A stretch of DNA of 64,000 bases from Hyposmocoma kahamanoa (taxonomy: Eukaryota; Arthropoda; Insecta; Lepidoptera; Cosmopterigidae): NCBI RefSeq assembly GCF_003589595.1, contig NW_020653713.1, forward strand, positions 4,433,444 through 4,497,443, given 5' to 3'. Numbering within the stretch: position 1 is the stretch's first letter; each line of letters begins with the position of its first letter. Positions 36,890 through 47,770 of the stretch are shown one piece after another. The position numbers were made by a program, and so were the translations under genes. Under the pieces are notes generated by a model. It searched no databases and was not told the DNA's origin. It saw only the letters and a list, made by a program, of their open reading frames with translations.

Positions 36890-37150
36890 TGTTTATTGTT
36901 GTCTCTATGGTTATTTGCACAAGAGTACCTCAACAATAGAATTGTTCAGCATTTCATAATCATACTGCCATAATCGAGATGCCTCTCAAATATTATTAAT
37001 ATGATTAATACGTAAATACTGCATTTAACAAAGGTTATTTCAATATTAAAGGAAGCACCTTTAAAAATTATATATACAACCTACACGTTGTAAGCATAAT
37101 TAAAAAAAAATTTCAACTAAAATAATGTGACAACCATACGCTCCGAGGCG
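36890..37150 (+). repeat. Repeat carrying an empty Transib-type site
   Basis: TAAATACTGCATTTAACAAA, TTATTTCAATATTAAAG and ATAATGTGACAACCATACGC match 56622-56831. Here CGCTC occurs once, followed directly by CGAGGCGTG. Confidence 0.7.
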
Positions 37151-37316
37151 TGCCGAACAGGCGGGAGTTGGTCTACTTGTTATACTCGTACAATAATAAT
37201 TATTATTGTTGTACATACGTACATCCGGTGTGTGCTAAATGGCATTATAACGAAATACATAGGTGTAAACACAACTATGATGCGGTGTTACTAACACCGT
37301 GGACCAATAATTCAAG

Positions 37317-37768
37317 GGATGTACTACGTGAATACCAATGCCGATTACGCGAATGACGATAGTGCGAAGACGGTTGCACGAAAGCTTAAATGCGCGATAG
37401 TTCATTTGCGCGAATGGCCAGTTGCGCGATAGTTCATTTGCGCGAAAGTTTGAATGCGTGATAGTTCATTTGCGCGAAAGTTTGAATGCGTGATAGTTTA
37501 TTTGCGCGAATGACTATAGCACAAAGAGACATTCGACTCCCGTGGCTGCAGGTTGTTGCAATTCTTTGCAATGCAAAGCTTTCATAATAAACTATACGTT
37601 TATTTTTGTAAAAGTTTATTAGGGTATTCTTGCAACAATTAATTTAACTTCCAGCTTTCGCAAATCTCTCTTCGTGCTATCATCATTCGCGCAAATGAAC
37701 TATCGTGCTTTTAAGCTTTCGCGCAACCGTCTTCGCACTATCGGCATTCGCACTCACGTAGTACACCC
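37317..37768. mobile_element. Long-TIR nonautonomous transposon, MULE- or Merlin-like (452 bp, 9-bp TSD)
   Basis: The two ends are about 100-bp inverted repeats starting GGATGTACTACGTGA and GGGTGTACTACGTGA. TAATTCAAG flanks both sides exactly (37308-37316, 37769-37777). Between them, near 37400-37510, a unit of about 33 bp with GATAGTTCATTTGCGCGAA repeats three to four times. There is no coding sequence. Long TIRs with a 9-bp duplication suggest Mutator; Merlin is an alternative. Confidence 0.8.
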
Positions 37769-38490
37769 TAATTCAAGACGACTGATAAGGGCGCATTTAT
37801 TTGACACGAATTTTATCGCGCTCACGAAGTCGCAGAGCGGAGTCCGTGTTTCCGACGCGCAGCGACCGCGTGCGTCTAACTGTCATGGTAAAATACGCTC
37901 TAATTATTTAGCTTTTACGTTTTAACTTAAATGAGCATCCCGGACACGCGGACGAGACTGGCTTGAATTTGGGCTACACAACGACCGCGCGGTTGTATGA
38001 TTCAGAGGAATTAAATGTCGTTGCCTAGTAAATAGAATTCAGTTTCGCCATTAATGCACATGAAGGCGTGGTAACTGGGCGGGTAGTCAGGTATATAGTA
38101 CCTATTTGTACACCATATGTCGCGACGAGTACCAAGCTAGTTTTGTAACTATTTGTTTTACATTGATGCAATTTATCAAAGCTATTGTAATTTCTAGTGA
38201 TAACAAACAAATCAACTAGATGACGCTTATAGCAATTTTTATGGATAGGTACTGCCGGCTATTCCTGCTTAGGATAAGCGCCATCTACCCATATTAGTAA
38301 GCGTTAAGTTATAAATTAGTTTGTAACACACAATGCCATATTACATATAAGCATATTTAACAAAGTTCAGACAACAATTAGGTCACGCATGATGAATATA
38401 TTCTTCTGAATATTTGAATAAGATTACAAAGAAAAAACTGACTACTTGTATTTCATATTAAAGAGGAAGTAATTAATTTTCCGTTTATAT

Positions 38491-38718
38491 CATTGACTTA
38501 CAATTATATGGACGTCGGGTCCGCGCTAAAAAGTGTCCGCACTTGTAAGGCGCTAAAATCGTATAAAGAGCGCGACACTCCGCTTTAGTCTTCATTTGTT
38601 CTACGGACAGCGCGATACTGCGATGACATAATAATTTAAATTTCGAATAGGTTGACTTGGGACATTTTTTTCGTGGTTTTTGTATTAGACCCGTCGTCCA
38701 TTTATTTTTAAGTCAATG
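38491..38718. mobile_element. MITE family M1, copy 2 (228 bp, 8-bp TSD)
   Basis: Same ends as copy 1; flanked by GTTTATAT on both sides. Differs from copy 3 at only about three positions. Confidence 0.92.
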
Positions 38719-39823
38719 GTTTATATAATATAAACTACGTCCAGGCTATTGATTAGCGCCATCTAGATGTGAGATGGGATTTTGACCTTTTTCAGAATTA
38801 CGATGTGGTATGGAGATTAGCAATCTTGAGTGATTGGTAACACCCACCAAAACGCTTTTCTCGAAATAAAATTCAATATGTATTCATGTTGTGATTTAAT
38901 CACACATTGAAAAACAAAATGGTATTGAAGCCGCACGGCTTTCTGACTAATCATCATACATAGAAAAACTTACAAAACATACCTAAATACAATTTGAAAG
39001 GTACACAGTACATAAGAGGGGATAAGACAGAAGTGGGCATGAATTGATTACCTTTTACAACTTATTAACTTATATTAAATAAAAATGCATTCAAATAACT
39101 GTTCGTACACAAGGCACTCACACACTTGTGGTGACGATGCTGTTGCATAACCCAGACAGCACCCCAAGTGCGTAATGACCAAAAATGTTGTCATTATACG
39201 CGAAGATGGGCACTACAATTTTAATTTTAGCGTTCATACAAAAATAACATTTCACAAACATCGAAACTTACTATCACAATATATATTTGCCTTCTTGCGA
39301 ATGCAAATGCACCAATCGCAAACATTTTATATTAACAAGTCATTGTATTACAAATATAATTTTGCAGTTCTGAAACAATAAATACAATTTTAACTTGGCG
39401 AGATTGAAAAAGGATAAGGAAAATATGCATATTTTTTTAATCGAGATATTTTCTTGCAAATTTTGTTCCTGGACTGCATGTGGAAATTTGCAATCACAAA
39501 CTTTAAAATCAAACACTTATAATGACGTTCAGTATTTACCTTATTTGGTAACCAGCCATTTATTTCTGAAACCGTCATATAATTTTTGAAAACCAAAAAT
39601 TGGTACAACAAAGATAATCGTTTAGAATTCAATTCAATGAAATGTGCAGTTTTTATACTGCAAATCTTGTATTACTGATTACAATGTCGAAATAATTGCA
39701 AATATCCCATTTTCTAATATAACGTTAAAGCATACTATACAATGTCGATCGAATTCACGGGTTCAACATACAATAAAGAAAATAAATCAATGTGACTTGA
39801 TGGGAGTTGGCAACTTAGCAGTG

Positions 39824-39853
39824 ACAATCGTCAACAGCGCTGTTGACGATTGT
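39824..39853. repeat. Perfect 30-bp palindrome
   Basis: ACAATCGTCAACAGC is followed at once by its exact reverse complement. Confidence 0.95.
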
Positions 39854-40406
39854 TGACAATATTTATTTGGAAATATTGTAAAAATCAAACACGATTCTAA
39901 GATGAACTCAATGTTCGCGCTGGTTAAAACAACAAAACTAAACATTGAAAAAAAAAACATGGATTTATTATAGTAGAATTCACCAAGTCTACGATATCCT
40001 ACTTTATGGGCATAACTGCTAACTTGCTAACAACACACGTGAAAGAAAGGATATTTTAATCGGAAACATAATCTGTATCCAAGTTGCGACCAAAGCGGAA
40101 CTCAGACGTGTTTATACAACCAAAGATTACGTTATTTCCAATAAACAGAAAGGATATGGCTGTTTACATTTTTATTCTTCAATCAGTGGAAAATAGACTT
40201 TACAGATCTACAAAATGTGTTAGCATGCTTCAATACCGCACCCATAATAAACCAAGGCGAGGCTGCTGGCTAATCAGACCCATCCGGTTGCAGTCTTTAA
40301 AAAGATCAAAGGCGCGTGTTAATAAGCCTAAGTCCGGTATTAAATGCGATCTGTTGAGATGCCACTTCTAGAAGCATCTCAAGCTGCCGCCATATTGGAT
40401 AATACC

Positions 40407-40612
40407 GGTCATTCTCGGACTAATATTCACTACCTAATTTCCGTGGTTATTTATATTATTTAAATATTAGAGTATATTATCGTGTAATTACTAAATAATA
40501 TTTCACTATAATACTCGAATTTTAAATAATATTGTACGATAAAAAAATCAAATACTTAAATAATAAATTTTGACACGGAAATTAGGTAGTGAATTCTAAT
40601 CCGAGAATGACC
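40407..40612. mobile_element. MITE with 39-bp TIRs (206 bp)
   Basis: The left arm starts GGTCATTCTCGGACTAATAT and the right arm is its near-perfect inverse over 39 bp, including CACTACCTAATTTCCGTG. The core is AT-rich. No sure target duplication; no other copy seen here. Confidence 0.8.
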
Positions 40613-40754
40613 GATACCATTTCAAGGTACCATACCCTGTAATTAGAAGTCAAAAACGACCTTGAACCGTAACGTAAATGCTGAGAGATCTTTATTAAAA
40701 AGCGGAAACATTGACAAATTCCAAATGATCCGTAATCAATGAGCATTCGTATAA

Positions 40755-40925
40755 AGACTTATGTCCACTTGCACTAAACTTAAGTACGTCATAAAGCAAT
40801 GCAAAAGATAGTCTTCATACATTGCGTTTAGTGTCTTATTAATTTAAGCGTTGGTTTCTAACTTAAGTTGCCACTTATTAAAGCGTTAAGATCTATCCTG
40901 CACTTGAGATAAGACTTATTAATAC
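40755..40925. mobile_element. Diverged relative of the 26096 MITE
   Basis: GACTTATGTCCACTTGCACT and the following AAACTTAAGTA match the left arm of the 26096 element; the right arm is eroded (GCACTTGAGATAAGACTTA). Borders approximate. Confidence 0.5.
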
Positions 40926-42343
40926 GGGCCTGAGAATGACGCTACATGCAAACGAGGTTTATTCAACTCAATACGTCATCAGTATGAGTGCGTTGCTGAA
41001 ACAAGATGATCAAGGTAGCACAACATTAAGGCCATGTATAAACTTGTGTATTGTTTTTGTATCAGATGAGTGACACCCTGTCACAGATCCATGCGAAAAT
41101 TACAACAAGTATGTACCCAGCATTAGGTGGATTTTTCATTACCCTGCAGATTTTTATTGTTACATTACGAACTAAAGGTTTATTATAAGCGAATGAATCA
41201 ATTTGGTAGCGGTGGGGTGTCGGTATCATATAATTATGATTTGGATTGAAAAACATTGGTTTTCGAGTCATTATACCATAAAAGATAAAATAATTTCAGA
41301 GGCATCGGCACAACATATGTGGCCATTTTACCTATACAGAACAAAAATTGCGTGAATGGCATAATATGCACAGCCAGATATTATTAGACTACAAAGTTGT
41401 AATTTTTCAACAAATCTATTCTAGTCCATATTTTAAAATTCGTGGTTATACATTAAACAATTATCAATTACAGGTTTGTTATGTTTAATTCTTCGTCTGA
41501 TATTTTAGCGACGACTTCACGTTCCAGTGTCGCGGTATGCTAACGAAAAAAGTAGACAAACCTATCGGACTCAATAATAAAGTGACCAAATTCCGAAATG
41601 TTACATTTTTGAGAAACTAACAAAATAAATTTAAAAATAATAATGCAAGAAATTAAGCTAATATATTGTGTGCTTAAAAATAAAACCACATAAGAGGCAT
41701 TTCTTACAAAGAGCCTCTAATTTTTTATTTTATTTTAATAGCTCTGCTGGTAAGTCTTCTTCTTGTTAGCGTGTCGATACTGACGTTTATATTTATGAGG
41801 ACCAGTACTCCGTAAAAGGTAAAACTCTAATTCTATAGCTTTTTTATTCTTGAGTTTTACCTCCAGAAAAATCCTGATTTTCTTACCATAACTATAAAAT
41901 GTTGTAGCTTTTGTGGAAAATGTCACGTATGTGGTTTTATCTTTAAGCAGACGATATCGATTTTCACATCAAATAGAGCATAGTCATGTTTGACATCAGT
42001 CGCGCACGTAGGTTTTTTAACCTATTTTGTCAATTTTTCAAAAACTACTTTTCGAGGTTCGTCATTTTATTATTTGGGGTCCGATATAAACAGTCAACTG
42101 CCACTCGCCTGAAGATTTAAAAACACATTTTTTAATCTTCATAGGCTCGGCTACAGTGGCGGCAAACCTGTAACTATAAAGTGATAATCGTTACTGGTTT
42201 AACCACAACGTTAAAAAAAAAATTTCGATTATCAACGTTCCATTTTAACAGGTTGCTATAAATTATCTTGTTAAACATGAAGGAACGTAACTTATAATTT
42301 TGACGGAAAACCGTTTATTTACATAGTTCATATTTTATGTCAA

Positions 42344-42572
42344 CGTACCCTTCATGGAAGATTGGCTTAAGTGGAGTTACGCCAAACATGTTTATTGCTC
42401 CATTAGGTACAGAAAAATATAACCCACAACCGCTCCAATTCTTGTAACTCTATCGACTAATATTGTAGCTACAGTTACAAGAATCGGAAAGGATTATACT
42501 TTTCTGCATCTCTTGGAACAATAAGCATGATTGGCGTAACTCCATTTATGCCATTCTTCCATGAGAGGTGCG
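42344..42572. mobile_element. Large palindromic fold-back element (229 bp)
   Basis: The two halves are inverted copies of about 100 bp, both containing TGGAGTTACGCCAA. The single strand would fold into a long hairpin. Classed as a MITE; target duplication not identified. Confidence 0.75.
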
Positions 42573-43731
42573 TATGATGTAAATAATTAGTTTTTTACAC
42601 TGATACAAAGATCGATAAAAAATATAAACAAAAAACCTGCTGGATTAGGACCAGCTACTTTTTCGCCAAACTGGGTCTATGGCTTCCCCTCCCTAAGGCC
42701 GCTAATTCGGAACGGTCATACGTTCAGCGGGTGGTACAATGTTTGCGTGGCTTGTGTTCGATACATCCAAAACAAGACACAATCTACGCGCAAACCTGAA
42801 CGCACCACCGTTACGAATTTGTGGCCTTATTCTTAATAAATAATCTTCCTATTGATTTTGGTCGAAATTATAAATTACATTCATTATTGTTGTACTGTTG
42901 AATGGTTGTCACCATATTTACTAACGCAAAATCGTGTCCATGCAACATTTCGCACCCTGGTGTATAAGGCCACATCAACATAGTTACAATTTTTCAGAAA
43001 GGTTTTAAGATTCTATGAAAGAAAGGTATGTTCCAAATATCTCCACTAAAAAAATCTCACTAGTGGGGTTCCTAAAGTTTGTTCCACAAATCTCCACTAG
43101 CGTAGTACTTGCTACGTAGACACTGACAAAATATCGACGCTTTTACATTTTTTAAAAGAAAACGCGCGCTGGATCGATGACAGTAAAAATCAAGCTAAAA
43201 TGGTGGGGCAGTGGGGACTTTTTTGGTGATTTGTGTTACATACCGAAAGAAATTCGTCTATAACTTTTTATAAAATTTCACATTTTGTTTCATGTAGCTT
43301 GTATCACATGTGGCTTTATTATACTAATGGTGCGAATTGCTTCCTTTCGGATCGCTAATACGAAACGCGCATTTTAGCTCTTAAAACATGGACATTAAAG
43401 CTTTTTCTAAACGGCTTAATGTGATTCCGCGTCGCTAAGAGTGGCGATTACCTGAGCGCGTAACGGGTAATTGGATAACACGGGATAATTACAATAATCA
43501 AAGTAACGAAATCGCGCGTACTATAATTATTAATACGCTTATTTGTTATCTTATTAACTAAAATATGTACAGGCCGGTACATGGCGAGACTAACATTTAT
43601 ATTTACAATAAGTTTGGTGGCTTTGGCTAACGACAGGGCATTCGTTCGCGTTCATTCCTACACTAAATGCATGGATAGGCGTGAATAGTAGTAGTGAATA
43701 TTAAAAAATCAATATCAAATCTCTTACACCG

Positions 43732-43818
43732 TTTATTCCCAGTAGTTCCATGTACTTAGTTCCAGGTGGAACTACTGCAGCCCAGAAGTTCCACGTATAT
43801 GGAACTTGTGGGAATAAA
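43732..43818. mobile_element. Small fold-back repeat (87 bp)
   Basis: TTTATTCCCAGTAGTTCCAT pairs with the inverse of the right end, TTTATTCCCACAAGTTCCAT. No coding content. Confidence 0.6.
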
Positions 43819-44125
43819 TTTTATATTTTTCTCTTAATCTTAGCTTTATAATAAGACCACATCACACGCAATGATATTCTACCGTATAATATCATTTAAA
43901 ATGCCGAATAAAATATAGAAATGACAGAGTGAAGGGCGGGTAAGTATGATAGTTAATCGATAGATAAATCTGTTTTCGACAATCAAATACCGCGAAATTC
44001 AGCCCATCCATGCATATCTACAGATTGTAATTTATAATTCCTCAAGTTCTGAACTTCGCGATTTATTATTACTGTGACAGTAATACTGTTACAAAAGAAA
44101 GAGAAGCAAGCTAAGCAAAATCAGC

Positions 44126-44222
44126 ACTGCTAGCACGACAGTGCGCGAAATACGCGAGAGCGACATAGATCTCACGGTTTATGTCGCTCTCGTGCAAATC
44201 GCGTCCTGTCATGTAAGTCCTA
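44126..44222. mobile_element. Second copy of the GC-rich fold-back MITE
   Basis: Shares CGCGAGAGCGACATA arms with the 22609 element: left TACGCGAGAGCGACATA, right TATGTCGCTCTCGTGCAAAT. The outer ends are diverged and the borders approximate. Confidence 0.7.
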
Positions 44223-44429
44223 CTGATATACGAATCCATGTATTTTCTCCTACGTTTTTGTTGAAAAGGCTCAATTTACATTGGGGCAGAACGAAATGAA
44301 AGCGAATTTTCGTAACGAAATTGTACATAGCATAACGAACTTTATATATCCATCATATAACGTACAAATTAGATACGATTCTCTGGATGACACGCGACCA
44401 GGGTCCCAAGTCTGCTAAATTAAAATCAT

Positions 44430-44655
44430 CTCAGTTCTGTGTCGATAGTGTTCGTGGCAGGATTTTGTACGTTGAAAGTAGTGGCTTGTCTACTATTCAA
44501 CTGCTGTGCTGCATTCGATGGCACGTCAATGACGTAGTCTACTAATATTATATGTACGTGTTTAAATGGAAGACTAAATTGTTGATTAAACGAGATAAAA
44601 ATGAAGTTACGCATAAGTTTCATGGTAGTTTTAGTAAGACAACGTCCATGCTGCT
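44430..44655 (+). repeat. Diverged repeat pair, unit 1
   Basis: Shares GTGGCAGGATTTT, CATAAGTTTCATGGTAGTTTT and TTTAGTAAGACAAC-like segments with 45040-45240. Possibly an old duplicated element; class unknown. Confidence 0.45.
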
Positions 44656-45039
44656 TTTTGCTTTGCATGCTTTTTGTCCACATCACTCAATGGTTTTTTT
44701 TTCTATTCGTTTTTTAAGTATTGTGTTTCTTATGTTTTGTGGAGAAATAAATACCTTTTTATTTTATTTTATTTTAAAAATGACTGTCGTAACCATTGAA
44801 ATAACAAAGTAAGAAAGTTAAATCTCTCTCCTGTAAAATTTGGTTTTACCAATGTTTTAAACGAGCATTTGCACTGTCCCCGACGAATTGAATGAATGAA
44901 TACCATCACTGCCATTCCACTGACACTCTATTGAGGGTTCAACTGACATTGCAACTAGATTTTATCAGAATAAGAAATATTATCTTTTTCAATTGCAACT
45001 TAATCGCAATGGAGTACACTACAAGTACAATAGAGGACA

Positions 45040-45240
45040 TCAGTTATGCGTCGATAGAGTCAGTGGCAGGATTTTCTAAAAAAAAGGTTATAATATTTAA
45101 GTTAAAAAACAAAAATGGTATTTTGACTTACAACAAGTTACGTGTGAGGTATCGACACATTTAATTTGAACAGTAAATTGAGGTTTAAACGCGATATGCA
45201 TAGTAATTTCTATGGTAGTTTTAGTAAGGCAGCATCGACC
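45040..45240 (+). repeat. Diverged repeat pair, unit 2
   Basis: AGTGGCAGGATTTTCTAAA and ATGGTAGTTTTAGTAAGGCA match unit 1 at 44430-44655 in order. Confidence 0.45.
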
Positions 45241-47290
45241 GTTAGGAACTGTATGTATGAATTTACCATCACTGTCATTCCATTTATACTCAACTGCCAT
45301 TGCAACTGGATTTTAACAGATTAGCAAATATTATCATAATGGCAATGTAATCTGAGTAGAGTCTCAGCGGAATTATAATGATCAGTGATTTCAAAAAAAA
45401 TTAGAATTGGGGCCCTAGTTATTCATAGACCTGCCCCCTAACTGTCTAATTTGAAAGTCAGTGTGAAGTCAGATAAATGATCAAATCTTATATATTTCTG
45501 AAACCCATCCTTGAATTAAGAAATCGACTTATCCATTGAACAAAGATCTATGTGTAAAACTGTTTGTTCTCAGGACATATTACATTTCGTTCGTTCTTCT
45601 TCGCTGTGGATGTCAGACCGACCGTTGTTCGATTTTATATTTCAGAAACGAAATAAGATATGTAAATTCTCAAAACACCTTTACATAGGCCTTAGTTTGA
45701 ATAACGAAATTGTTTCGTAACTTACTTATTCTCTTTTCGTTATATAATCACATCCGACTTTGTTCTTCGGATGAATCGAAATTTAAACATAGATAAATTC
45801 ATTTTGGAAATAAGAAAAAAGAGAACTTCAGAATTATAAATCACAATAATACCTATATTTCGACTTTGATAAATAGGAACAATATCGCCATATGAAAGGT
45901 TATATAGCATTGGAATAAACGTTATACCCTATAATGAATAACATATTTATGTCTAACTACCAGAGTTAAGAATAAAGTAACTTGAGACTTTTGTTTATCA
46001 ACATAAGATGCAATTTGCTTGGAAGTCATTGTAATAATTCAACATACCAAAAATATTAAATTCAGATCAAACAATTTGATTTTTTTTATATTTAATTAAA
46101 TTGTTTATTATCTCTACTATGTCGACTGAAACACTTTGAATCCAATGTCATGGGATAATTAAAAAAAATTGGGTGTACGTAACGACATACGTTATTAATT
46201 TCTAATAGTAAAATTATACTTTATACATATAATAATATTTAAGTACAGTACCCGTGTACTTATCTTTTGGGAACCTTGAGGTAAATTTAGAATTTCATCT
46301 TAATTTTCATTGAAGACTACAATCTGAAGATGGTTCACAAATACTTTTTCCGATGTCGCTGCTTAAAAATAGCGGACCCAAATCAAAATACCTATTTTAT
46401 TTATTTTCTAGGTGTTTATGAAATTAGACACCACACCGTATTTTGCAAATTTCCAACGAACCAAACATTGGCGACAAGAATGGGATCACCGAAAATAGGC
46501 GGAACACATTTACCTAAACTTCAAGGAAGTATAGAGTGGATAATATCTAACTCTGGAATACCGGAATTATTCTATAATAATAATGTAACATGTGCCCGAG
46601 AACCACTCCAATTGCCTGGTCTCAAACTAGGGAATTCCCTGTACTATAAGTACCAGAGCAACGAACAGAACCAATTTAGAAAAGTTCATTTCCTAAATTG
46701 TTCCTACCGAGAATCGAACTCGGGACCTCAGCATCCAGCGTTCACAATGTAAACCGTTAGGCCACATTGCATTTTGTACTACATTATAATGTGTAACCAG
46801 CAATTTACTTTGGTAGTGTAGTAGAAGAAAAGATAGATTTTGTAGCCTTTTAATTTTAAACATTCCGGGATTTCACAGGTTCGCATTATTCACTCTATGT
46901 GTTTTACTTGAAGTTTAGGCAACTATACTCTACTCATTCCTGTCTTTGGTTGCCCATCCGTATTCAGAAAGCGTTGTTTTTTTTTTTTAATAAGGCACTG
47001 AGCTTTTTTAAAATAATCACGTGATAACATTGAGCCGGGATTCAACCATTTTACGCGCCAAATACGCTTCCTTTTTATTAAATCATACCCTAGTTTATTA
47101 GGTATTCTGAAGATAGGCCGCTATTCTGGAAAGCCGTCGATATCTCAACTAACTATAGGAATACTAACAGTTGTAGGCGGCAGTGAGGGAGAGTTTCCGT
47201 CCTTTTTTGGCAATGGATCACTAGTGTACAGTAGTGATGCAACGGAAGTGTCATAACGGAAACAGATGTCAAAAGTAAGTGTTAGCGGAA
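45241..47290. other. No gene recognised
   Basis: AT-rich; a 140-codon frame at 46330-46752 runs partly through the S4 SINE and shows no known domain. Confidence 0.5.
46595..46770 (-). mobile_element. tRNA-like SINE, family S4
   Basis: The minus strand starts GTGGCCTAACGGTTTACAT (box A) and has CCGAGTTCGATTCTCGGTAG (box B). It continues to CCCGAGAACCACTCC. Confidence 0.78.
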
Positions 47291-47690
47291 NNNNNNNNNN
47301 NNNNNNNNNNNNNNNNNNNNNNNNNNNNNNNNNNNNNNNNNNNNNNNNNNNNNNNNNNNNNNNNNNNNNNNNNNNNNNNNNNNNNNNNNNNNNNNNNNNN
47401 NNNNNNNNNNNNNNNNNNNNNNNNNNNNNNNNNNNNNNNNNNNNNNNNNNNNNNNNNNNNNNNNNNNNNNNNNNNNNNNNNNNNNNNNNNNNNNNNNNNN
47501 NNNNNNNNNNNNNNNNNNNNNNNNNNNNNNNNNNNNNNNNNNNNNNNNNNNNNNNNNNNNNNNNNNNNNNNNNNNNNNNNNNNNNNNNNNNNNNNNNNNN
47601 NNNNNNNNNNNNNNNNNNNNNNNNNNNNNNNNNNNNNNNNNNNNNNNNNNNNNNNNNNNNNNNNNNNNNNNNNNNNNNNNNNNNNNNNNN
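47291..47690. other. Assembly gap (400 N)
   Basis: An unbroken run of N, 80 bp past the stop codon of the PABIR gene; that gene's 3' UTR probably runs into it. Confidence 0.99.
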
Positions 47691-47770
47691 AATTCAGTCC
47701 ATATACATTTGTATGTTTGACACAACCTCAAGCAAATTCCATCCAAATTGACGTCACCTCCGTGTTACTA

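Larger units (their letters stand above)
37778..40406. other. No gene recognised
   Basis: Contains MITE M1 copy 2 and the 30-bp palindrome. Frames present are short and show no known motif. Confidence 0.5.
40926..44429. other. No gene recognised
   Basis: Only fold-back elements (42344, 43732, 44126). Near 43040-43100 the phrase ATCTCCACTA occurs twice. Confidence 0.5.

Noticed and set aside
37330..37520. CRISPR-like array of 33-bp units
   Set aside because: Units are adjacent without unique spacers and lie inside a transposon in a eukaryotic genome.
46330..46752. 140-codon frame as a gene
   Set aside because: Partly SINE-derived, no domain, AT-rich codons without pattern.
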